64,000 bases of DNA from Sporocytophaga myxococcoides (GTDB lineage: Bacteria > Bacteroidota > Bacteroidia > Cytophagales > Cytophagaceae). Each line of letters starts with the position of its first letter. Position 1 is the first letter of the stretch. The notes below the pieces were generated by a model. It had not been told where the DNA came from and did not search any database. It saw only the letters and a list, made by a program, of their open reading frames with translations. Of the stretch, positions 41,366 to 53,300 are shown piece after piece. The DNA is taken from NCBI RefSeq assembly GCF_000775915.1, contig NZ_BBLT01000005.1, positions 425,872-489,871 on the forward strand, read 5' to 3'. The position numbers and the translations under genes are program-made.

Positions 41366-44300
41366 ATGCAGATTTTTAAGGCATTTTTTAGGATTGTTTT
41401 TTTGGGGATTTTACTATTGCCCAATCTGTCGTCCGGACAATCATTGACGGTAGTTCCGGCAGGCAATGCCGCAGCTGTTCAGGGCATGATATCCAATAAT
41501 TTCAAGGGTAAGGGAGTAACAATAAGTAATATCACTTTTAGTGGTTCTCCTTCTTCAGTTGGTACATTTAATTCCACTGGCTGGACTCAGGGCCTGGGAA
41601 GTGGTTTGGTAATGACGACGGGAAATGCAGCAGATGCATCAGGACCTAATGATATCCTCAACTTTCAGGGAACATCTTTCTCCGGGTCTGCGGGGGATGC
41701 AGATCTTGACCTGCTGATCAGAAACACTACAAAAGAAGCAACCATAATAGAATTTGATTTTGTTCCTTCAGGTAATAAAATAGAATTCCGTTATTTATTT
41801 GCTTCGGAAGAATATCCTGAATATAACTGCTCTGCTGCAAATGATGGGTTTGGCCTTTTTATCTCAGGTCCAGGTATTGCAGGCAAACAAAATATTGCTA
41901 CCGTAGATGGCAGAAATGTAAGTATCAATACGGTAAATGACGGGACTGTAACCCAGGGAGTCGGAAATGGTGCAAACTGTAATCTTATCCCAGGAAGCAA
42001 TTATTTTGATAATTCAGGAGCTTTTGCCGGAACAAGTGTTATAGCATACGATGGTTATACGAAAGTATTCAATGCTGAATATACGGTTACTCCTTGTGCT
42101 GTATATCATATGAAACTTGTCATTGCAGATGCTTTTGACAAACTGTACGATTCAGGTCTTTTTCTTGAAGCGAACAGTTTCTCAAGTCAGCCATTTTCAG
42201 TATCTGTAACTGGTAACAATACTACAATTTGTGAGGGTAGCAATGCTGTGTTGAATGCTCCTTCTGGCTTTTACAGTTATCAGTGGAAAAAGAATGGTGC
42301 AGCGATTGAAGGGGCGACAAATAACTCCTATAGTGCCAGTCAGGCGGGAACATACACAGTAGAAATCAAGAGAAACCAGTGTAATGCAACAGCAGAATTA
42401 AGCAATGCTGTAACGATCAATGTTCAGGCACCACCAAATAAAGCGGTTACAGCTTCAGCAACCAGTCTTTGCGTGAACAGTAATATTACGCTGACGTCGA
42501 ATGCCTCTAGCGGAACATTTTCGTGGAATACATCTCCTGTAAAAACGACCAAAAGCGTCACTGTTACAACAACTGGTACTTATGTTGCAACGATTACGGA
42601 TGGAGTTTGTACTGTAAATTCTGATCCAGTCGTGATAACAGGGAACGATCATGTTATCAATTATTCGAAGACGGATATATCATGTAACGGGCAAACCAAT
42701 GGAGCTATTGACCTGAATGTAACGGGAGGGAAATTGCCTTATACATATTCCTGGACAGGTCCTTCTTCTTTTACTTCAACGGCAGAAGATCTGAGCGGAC
42801 TTGCTCAGGGCACCTATATAGCTACAGTAAAAGATGCTGATAACTGCAGTAAATCATCAGCATCAATAGTAATAAATCAGCCGGCTGTGCTTACAGCAAG
42901 TGCAGTGGCAGGAACAAAAGGAGCAATCAACCTGACAGCTTCCGGAGGAACAACACCTTATACATACAGCTGGTCAAATGGAACTGAAATTGTAAGTTCA
43001 GTCGCAAGTCCGACAGGTCTTCCAGCCGGTGCATATACCGTAACTGTTACAGATGCCAGAGGTTGCACGGCAACCGCGGGAGCTACAGTTTCTTCCGGTT
43101 GTAGCCTTGATGCTGGTGCGCTTGTTACAAATATTAAATGTCCGGGAGGAACGGACGGGGCTATCGCTATAAATATCATAGGAGGGAGTTCGAATCTGAC
43201 TTACAACTGGAAAAAGAATTCTGCAGCTTTCTCCACTACAAAGGATATAAACAACCTCTCTCCAGGTTTTTATGAGTTCCAGGTAACTGACAATGCGGAT
43301 GGATGTATCAAGAATACAAGCTATGTTATTTCCGATGCAATTTTCAGTCTGGATATTGCTGCAGGTGATGTTAACTGCTATGGAGCAGGTAATGGTTCAG
43401 CGACACCGATTATTACCGGAGGAAACAGTCCTTTTACCTATTCCTGGAAAAACCAGAGCCAGTCGGTAATTTCTTCTCTTCCTTCTGTTACCAATCTTGC
43501 ACCGGGAAGTTATTCCCTTACTGTTACGGACGATAAAAGCTGTACCCAGACTAAAAGCTTCACAATAGGAGGACCGGGAGCTTTTACAGTATTATTATCC
43601 AAAACGGATGTATCCTGCAAAGGTCTCCAGAATGGCGCTATTAATATGACAATAGCAGGGGGAACGGCTCCTTATACAATTTTATGGACCGGTCCTTCCG
43701 GATTTACATCAGCTCTGGAAGACCTTTCTGATCTTGCACCTGGAACGTATTCTGTTACAGTAACAGATGCCAATAACTGTTCTGCCAGTTATACTGCAGG
43801 AGCTAGTGTGACACTTACGGAGCCTCCGGCGGACTTGTCAGCTACAGTTGCTGCCGGATCAACAAGAGGAACAGCGAATGTTACGATTTCGGGTGGTACG
43901 GGTCCTTACAGTGTTTTATGGTCAGATGGGCAGACCGGACAAAATGTAAACAGTCTGAGAGCTAATACAGATTATACTTATACAGTTACCGATAGTAAAG
44001 GATGTACCTATACAGGTAATTTCAGTCCGGGTCTTGGCTGTTCTATTGGAGTTGTTGTCAATCAGCAGACAGATGTACTTTGTAATGGTGGCAGTACAGG
44101 ATCAGCTTCTGTGACACCATCCGGTGGTTATGGTGGAACTTATACATATCAATGGAAAAATCCATCCGGGGGGAACTTTGCTACAACCAAGGATGTGACG
44201 GCTATGTCAGCAGGTACCTATTCGTTAAAAGTCACTGATCCTTCAGATAACTGCAGCGTTTCAATTAATGTAAGTATTCTTCAGCCTCAAGCATTGACTG

Positions 44301-47300
44301 TTAATCTGACGAAAACAGAAATCAGATGTAATAATGAGACCAATGGAGGGTTCACTGCTCAGGTCAATGGAGGAACCCCTGCATATACTTATGTATGGAA
44401 AAAAGGTGGAACTGTGATTTCAGGAGTTCCTAATCCGTTTAAAGTCCTTTCAGGTCAGGGAGCAGGAAGTTATACACTCACAATTACAGATAAAAATGGT
44501 TGTACAACTACTTCAGGTGTATCTACCCTTGCCAATCCGTCAGTTCTCAATGCAACACCAACTGTAACAAATGTGGCCTGTAACGGAGGGTCAAGTGGTG
44601 CAGTTACTCTTGCTGTTACAGGCGGTTGGTCACCATACACGTTTGCCTGGAGTGAGACAACTTCCGGATACACTGCTACTACCAAAGACATATCGGGTAT
44701 CAAAGCCGGAACATATAATGTTGAGATCACGGACCTTCATGGTTGTAAAAAAACATTACCACCCATATCAATAACTCAGCCAAGCGCTCTAAGTGCAACA
44801 ACTACACAAACTAACCTGACTTGCTATGGAGGAACAAACGGTGCTATTACTGTTACTCCTTCAGGTGGAACAAGTCCATATACTTATGCATGGACAAAAT
44901 TTGGCGTCGCTCTTCCAACCAATGCAACGACCAAAGATCAGACTGGGTTGAAAGCCGGTCCATATACAGTAACAATTATGGATTCAAAAGGATGTCAGTA
45001 TCCTGCCACTGTTACCTTAACACAACCAGAAGGTCCTGAAGTTCTTGCTGCTGGCTCCGCAACATTCTGTTTTGGTGGTAGTGTTGTTCTTAGCTCATCT
45101 AAACCTTCAGATGGCTCATATCAATGGACCAAAACTGCCGGCGGTACGCCTACGGTTGTTGGAACAGGGGCTTCCATAACTGCGAATGCCAGTGGAATGT
45201 ACAGAGTGACTATTACCAGAGGGGCGTGTACGGAAACCTCTGAACCATTCCAGGTAACGGTAAATCCTGTTCCGGTAGCAACAATTATTCCTTCAGCTAC
45301 AGCTTTCTGTGAAGACGGATCGGTAACACTTACATCTTCTATTATAGGACAATCTTACGAGTGGAGGCTTAATGATATAATTATTCCTAATACCAATAAC
45401 AGCCGTACCATTACAGTAACCAACGGAGGTACTTATTCTTTAGTGGTGACAACCCGTCTTTGTAATGCAGCTATAGTAACTTCTTCAATTACGAAATATC
45501 CGAAATTCACCCTTACAGCAACAGGTGTTAATACTACCTGTCCTGGAGCAACCAATGGCTCCATTACATTGGCAACTTCAGGAACTAATAATCCTCCCTA
45601 TATTTATGACTGGCACCATGTGGCGGGCACAAGCAATCCCGCAAACCAGACCGGCCTTTCTGCCGGAGATTACACTGTAACGGTTACTGATAACGTAGGA
45701 TGTGTGGTGAGTAAAACAACAACAATTGTGCAGCCAACCCTCTCTGTTACACCTACCGTGACGAGTAGTAGCTGTAACGGAACTAACAACGGAAGTATCA
45801 GCCTGAATGTTGACTTTACTCCTGCCTCGGGCAATCCTGTACCTCCATCTACTCCTCAGAATGACTGCTATTCCGGGTCTAAAGCATCGACTTATAGCTG
45901 CACTCAGAGCTGTTCAAGAAACGCAGTTGCCAATGATAATATATCTGCGCCAAATAATGGTGTGAACGGTGAAACAATAATAGTTTGTATACCTCAGCAG
46001 ACAAGCTTTAACGGAAACATCACGGTGAATAAGGGCGGAACTTTAGTATTGCCGGCCAATTCCACCTACGCATCAGGTACGGTAACTCTTAATAGCGGAA
46101 GTACCTTTATTGTCTGCGGAACATTTAATCCAAGCAGTCTGAATATGAACGGTGGTACCCTGGTAATAAACGGATTGTCTACCATTCCTTACCTTATCGT
46201 TAATGCAGGAAGCATGATTAAAAACTTCGGAACTCTGAATTTGAATGGTTTCGAGCTAAGAGGAGGTACACTGGAAAATTATGCAACCCTTAATTGTCCT
46301 TCGGGTGATGCAGTTCTTCCTTCAGGTTATTCAGGTATACTGAATAACTATCATAACCTGACTATCCGAGGTATTTATCTTAATTCCGCAACGGCTGTGT
46401 TTACCAATGGCGGTAGTGTAACGGCAAGCAATACCGTATCTAACGCAGGTACAATTAATAACAACTGTACATTAAACATCAATAACGGCGTAAGCGGCAT
46501 TTTATATAATAATAATATTTTAAACAATGCAGGTGAGCTGAATGTAACCCAGCTCTTTTCCAGTACAGTCGGCGTAAGCGTTATCAATCATAACAAAGGT
46601 AAGATCACGGTTACCGACAAGATAGAATTCAAGAATCAATTTAAACTTGCCGCTGGCACAGAGGTACAAACCAAAGACCTGTATATATGGGGAAACCTGA
46701 ATGGTATCGGATCAACCTGTGCTTCGGTGAAGGTAAGCGGCATTACTTCCAATCCGAGCTCAGGAACCAATATAGGTGTGGTGAACGGAAGGTTAGATAT
46801 TTGCGATGCAAATGGAATAGAAACAAGGGGAACTGTAAACAGCCCTGCAACAACAGATTGTTCATGCACACCGGGTCAGGGCGTTACCTGCTCTGTCTCC
46901 TGGAATACAGGAGCAACCGGCAACACCATATCCAACCTTGCTCCAGGAACTTATACAGCTAATCTTGTTTGTGCTGGTTGTTCTACTTCATATAATTATA
47001 CCATTACCCAGCCGGATGCGCTTAATGCTGTAACCAATATTACCAATGTGACCTGTAAAGGCAAGAACAATGGTATTATTGTGGCAACGGTATCCGGAGG
47101 AACAGCTCCTTATACGTTTGCCTGGACAAACGTAAGCGCTCCTTCTGTAATCACCAGTACAGGAGCAACCAGTACTGTGTCTTTACTTCCTCCCGGCACT
47201 TATAGCCTTACTGTAACAGATTCCAAAAATTGCAGCAAGACGGTGGGAAGCCTGGTCATTACGGAACCAAACCTGCTTTCTGCAACGGCAACCAAAACAG

Positions 47301-50300
47301 ATGCAAGCTGTAAAGGGGGCAAGGACGGAACAATGACTGCGGTTCCTGTCGGCGGATCTGCTCCTTACACTTATATGTGGACGGGAACAAACCAGACGGG
47401 TGCAACAGTAACAGCCCTTACAGCTGGTACCTATACCGTTACAGTGACAGACACCAAAGGATGTACCGCTACGGCAAATGCTACAGTTGGTGAACCGGAG
47501 ACTCCTTGCGGAGGTGGTGTTTGCTCTGATTTCAAACTGGATCTTATGGGAGTTTCTCCTTTATGTACAGATGCGACTAATGGAACATTGGTGGCCAATG
47601 TATCAGGGGGGCAGGGAACAATCACTTATGACTGGAGCCATATTGCAGGTACGAACGACGGTCCCGATGCAGGTCTGGTAGGAGCGGGCTCCTATAGTCT
47701 GACCGTTTCAGACAGCCGCGGTTGTAGTCAGTCTAAATCAGAAACATTGAAAAATAGTGAGGTCCCATGTCCAAAACCATGTACGCTGATTACGAGCATT
47801 TCAGGTACAGACAATACATGTCCTGGAGGAAACACAGGAGCTGCCAACCTAATCATTCAGGGGGGAGTAGCTCCGTTTAAAATCGACTGGAAGCATATTC
47901 CGGGAGAGGATAATATTGAAGATCTTGTCAACCTAACAAGCGGTCCTTATACTGTGACTGTTACGGATGCTTCAGGCGTATGTGCACATACTTCTACTGT
48001 AAGCATTAATGAACCTGATTACCTGAGAATATTTACAGGTGATATGGAGTTATGTCCCGGAAGCAGCACTGTACTTACTTCTTCGTCACTTACAGGTAAT
48101 AACTGGTCAACAGGTGCAACTGCAAGAAGTATTACGGTAACTGCTCCCGGAACCTATACGCTTACTATAGGATCGGGCTGTGCAGGTCTTTCTGCAAGTG
48201 TGACCATTGCAGCAAAAACGGATTGCACCCCTCAGAAATTCCTTTGTAATCCGACGGCTTCGCCTATTGTTACCATATCAGACTCCTGCGGAAAGGAGCT
48301 GATCAATACTGCTATTTACAATGCTCGTCAGAAATATACGACCTACATTGCAGATGTTAAGACTTCCTTCCAGACCAAATACATAGATAAGTGTCTTTCT
48401 GTTTATGAAGACTTTGGTGTAAAATACGGAGACAAAGAGCATCACTACACGCTTTATTATTACGATCAGGCAGGTAACCTTGTAAGAACGGTTCCTCCGG
48501 CAGGGGTTAAGAAAATTACAAGCCAGACTGCTCTTGCTCAGATCAAGGTGGACAGGAAAAATAACCAGCGTACGGTGTTTACGGACCATACCCTTGCAAC
48601 CACTTATACCTATAACTCATTGAATCAGCTGGTGGCACAGAATGTACCGGATCACAAAACCATGGATATTCTGAGTACGGTTTCTTCGAACGACGGACTT
48701 GCCATCGGTCTTCAGGTAACTGGAACACAGTTTACCGGAAATGGTAATGGTTTCCTTACCGGTAACCTGGGAGGAAAGGGTTATATCTATTCTACCACAG
48801 ACAATGGAAAGACCTGGTCGCTTTTAAGTGCAGTCGGAACCATGACTTTAAATGATGTATACATCAGAAGCACAGGAGTGGGATTTGCTGTGGGAGACAG
48901 AGGTACGGTACTTAAAACTACCAATGGAGGAGCTAACTGGACAATCCTTCCGATAGGAACAGCAGCAAATCTTATCAGGGTTTATCTGTATGATGATAAT
49001 ACCGGAGTGATCTATGAGAAGTCAGGTATGATATGGGAAATTGCTTCCGGAGGTGCAACAATTACCCAGAATACAACCCTGAATACCCTTCTTGCAGGCA
49101 AGGAAGTGACAGATGTCAGCTTTACATCCAATACCCTTGCTTTTCTGACAGCAAACATTAATAACCAGGGCTATCTGTATACGAGCAGCGGATCGCCTGC
49201 CGGGAAGTCCTGGACTCAGATATCTACGATATGGGCAAGTACGCTTACCAGAGTACAAATGCTGAATGCCAATAATGGAATTGCAGCAGGTGATGATGGA
49301 ACAATTCTGAAGTCCTCAGACGGAGGAATGAACTGGTCAGCAGTTCCTACAGGCATCAATGGCAGTATAAGCGATATGTTCTTCAGGGACATGAACCAGG
49401 GAGTGCTTTTGACGGGAGGCAATATTATCAAGACATCAGACGGAGGAAAAACCTGGGCAAACGCATCTTCGGCCAGCACTTCCTATGCAGACTTTGATAT
49501 CCTTCCGGGTACGAGTTATGTAGGCTTTGCAGTAAAAAGCAATGGTGCTGTAGAAAGCACGAGCAACGGAGGACTATCGTGGAAGGCTAAGACGAATCTG
49601 AACAGTTCCAAAACGTACAGCGCGATCAGCACAAGAAGCGCGACTGATGTCTATGCGGGAACAACGGATGGGGCTTTATATGTATCAGCAGACGGTGCAA
49701 ATACGTGGACTTCCATTGCTACGAATACCGCTGGAGGCTCTTTACCTGTGGCAGCTATAACAGCGATCCACTTTAAAGATGCGAACAATGGATGCGTTCT
49801 TGTGAACGGCACTATATATAAAACGACGAATGCAGGACCTGCAACGGCTTCCACAGCAACATGGACCTCTATTGTAGGGCCAGGCGTGAAAGATATGTAT
49901 TTCAATGACGCATCCAGAGGAGAGGCGATCTACAGCAATGGAACGGTGAAGATCACAGCCGATGGCGGTCTCACCTGGGGTGTTGCAGTAACCAATCTGA
50001 CAGGTACAACAGATGCAAGATCAATACATTTCTTTGATGCGAATACTGGAGCTGTAGTTTCCGGAGATGGAAGGATCTATGTCACCTCGAATGCAGGATC
50101 AGTCTGGACAGACAGAGGAGGAAAAGTGACCCCTGGAACTCTTAATGGTGTTCAGGTAACGACCTCTTCGATGACAGGTTATGCAGTCGGAAGTGACGGA
50201 ACAGTTTTGAGAACGATTAACAACGGAGCTGCCTGGAGACTATCAGCTACGTCGGTGAACTTTGATTTGACAGATGTTGCATTTAAAGATGCCGGATCGG

Positions 50301-53300
50301 GTGTCATTACTTCTGCCAGCGGACATGTTCTTTACACGTCTACGGGAGGAACGTCCGGATGGAATGTGGTTGTTCCGGAAACTTCTGGTAAGCCCTTAAA
50401 TAAGGCTGTTATTGCCGGTACGGATTTTTATGTGGCAGGAGATGAAGGCAGAATATTTAAATCTTCCAATGGAGCGGGCTGGACTTCTGTTAATTCCGGT
50501 ATGACGGAATCGATCAAAGGTCTTTCTGTATCCGGTACTACAGGTCTTGGTGTGGGCGTTTCAGGAAAGATCATCCGTTCTACGACAGCGGGTACTGCCG
50601 GTGTATCGTTTGGTTCAGTAAGTAATGTGGATGCACAGATCCTGTATGCAACGGATATGGTGAGCCCTGTGATAGGGTATGCAGTGGGTAAAGACGGAGC
50701 AGCCGCTAAAACCAGCAACGGAGGGTTGACCTGGAGTGATTTGAATTCCTCAACCAGAAGAACACTGAGATCAGTTGATTTCATTGACGCCAACAAAGGT
50801 ATTGCAGTGGGAGATGCAGGTGCGGCAGGTACAACAGGAACAATCATCCGTACAGTCAATGGCGGTACAGATAACTTTACAGCTTCGGTTTCAGTAAGTC
50901 CTGCAGCGACAAATGTCAGCTTCAAAGATGTTCAGTATGTGAATGAAAACCTTGCCTTTGCGGTAGGGGCAAATGCAAGCAACCAGGGAGTAATCTACAA
51001 ATCTGTCAATGGAGGTGCAAACTGGACCCAGGAAAGTGTAAGCGGAGCCAGCGGACTGAATGCTGTACATTTTGTAGATGCATCCTTTGGATTTGCAGCG
51101 GGAGATGGTGGATCCCTGTTCAAGGCATCCCTCAGCGGAAGTACCTATACCTGGACAAAAATTACAGATGCAACACTAGGTTCTAATAATTTCAGAGACG
51201 TTCACTTTGTAGATTATAAGACCGGTTACCTGATAGGAGACGGAGGCGTTATTCTGAAAACAATAGAAGGAGGTATAGCGACCACATGGGTAAACAGAAG
51301 CATCAGCGGTAATACCAATACCCTGCTATCCATGACCTTCAGCGACAGGACGAATCTGGTGATTTCGGGAAATTCCAGCACCGTCCTGAAAATGGACGAT
51401 GAGCGGGATATGTACAGCAGCAAGATGTGGTATGATGAGTTAGGAAGAATTATTGTGTCGCAGAACACGAAACAGTTTAACTTCAGCCCGAAACAAGGTT
51501 ATAGTTATACGGTTTATGATGACCTTGGAAGAATAACAGAGGTCGGAGAAGTCCTTCAAAGTCCTTCGAACAGCATTTCAACGATAACCAGGGCCAATAA
51601 CAGCACCCAGGTTCCGAAAGCTGCTTTCCTTATATGGTTAGCTCAGGGAGACAAGAGACAGATTACGAAAACGTATTATGATGCGTCAGCATTCACAGTT
51701 CCCGGATTAACGCAGGATAACCTGAAGAAACGTGTAGCTTCCGTAACCTATCAGGAGGCAGCAGGTACAGCTTATGATCATGCAACGCATTATTCTTATG
51801 ATATCCACGGCAATGTAAAAAGCCTTGTACAGGATAATACCGCTTTGACTACTGTTCTTTCAGGTACAGGAGAAAGTCAGCGATATAAGCGCATGGATTA
51901 TACGTATGATCTGATCAGCGGTAATGTAAACGAAGTGGTGTACCAGAAAGATAAGCCGGATCAGTTCTTCCATAAATATTCATACGATGCAGATAACAGG
52001 ATCACGCATGTTTATACCAGTGATAACGGTATAGTCTGGAACAGGGATGCGAAATATTTTTATTACAAACATGGTCCACTTGCCAGAGCGGAGTTAGGAC
52101 ATGACAAGTCACAGGCCATGGATTATGCCTATACGATCCAGGGGTGGATCAAGGGTGTGAACTCTGGTACCCTTGATGTTACCAGAGATATTGGCAAGGA
52201 TGCCAACCAGAATGTACTGGCAGGTAAAGACGGATTGCATAAAAATGTAGGAAAAGATGCTTATGGTTACAACCTGCATTACTTTGCCGGGGATTATAAG
52301 CCTATAGGAACGATCTCCGCACTGAATGACATGATACCTTCAGCATCAGGAATTACGACCCTGACTACAGATGCACCGGCATTGTACAATGGTAATATCA
52401 GTAGAATGACAACAACAATTACGGATATTAATTCAAGTTCGACTACTTTTGGGCAAGCATTACCGCAAACTACTGCATATAGGTATGATCAATTGAATCG
52501 GATCACCCAAATGAAGGCTTATAGCAGTATTAACCTTGCAACCAATACCTGGAATGGCGGAAATGACGGATCGTATCAGGAAACCTTTAAATACGATGCC
52601 AACGGTAATATCCTGAAGCTGACACGTAACGGAAAACTGGTAACTTCAGGTACGCCTACACCATTAGCCATGGATGATCTGACATACAAGTATGAGACGA
52701 TAGCTAATGGCTATACCAGAAATACGAACAGGTTAAGGTCTGTGAGTGATGGGGTAGGTAACGGAAACTATGCTGATGATATAGACAATCAGGCTAATAA
52801 CAACTATGACTATGATGAAATTGGAAATCTGAAATCTGATGTTCAGGAGGGGATAGCCACAATCGAGTGGACAGTGAGCGGAAAAATATCGAAAGTAACA
52901 CGTTCTTCAGGCAGCTCCAAGTCGGATCTCGAGTTTAAGTACGATGCTCAGGGGAACAGAGTAGCCAAGATTGAGAAGCCTGCAGCAACCAAAGGTGATG
53001 CCTCTACCTGGATCACGACGTATTACGTAAGAGATGCTTCTGGCAATGTGATGAGTACTTATGAACAAAGCAAGGCGTCGACAGTTTTGGAGTTTTTCTG
53101 GAAAGAGCAGATGGTTTATGGCAGTAGCAGATTGGGAATGGTTGATTTGAATAAAAATATTACTACCTTGGGAGCGGTATCTAATTCGTTATTTGCTACA
53201 AAAACAGGTATAAAACTGTTTGAGGGAAGTAATCATCTGGGTAACGTGCTTGCAGTATTTACAGATCGCAAGATCCCAGTAGCTTCAGGGACCAATGTTC

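Noticed and set aside
42655..48010. Tandem repeats that might be a CRISPR array or satellite
   Set aside because: The periodicity is in codons of SprB protein repeats and the DNA units are diverged; no short identical repeats with spacers.
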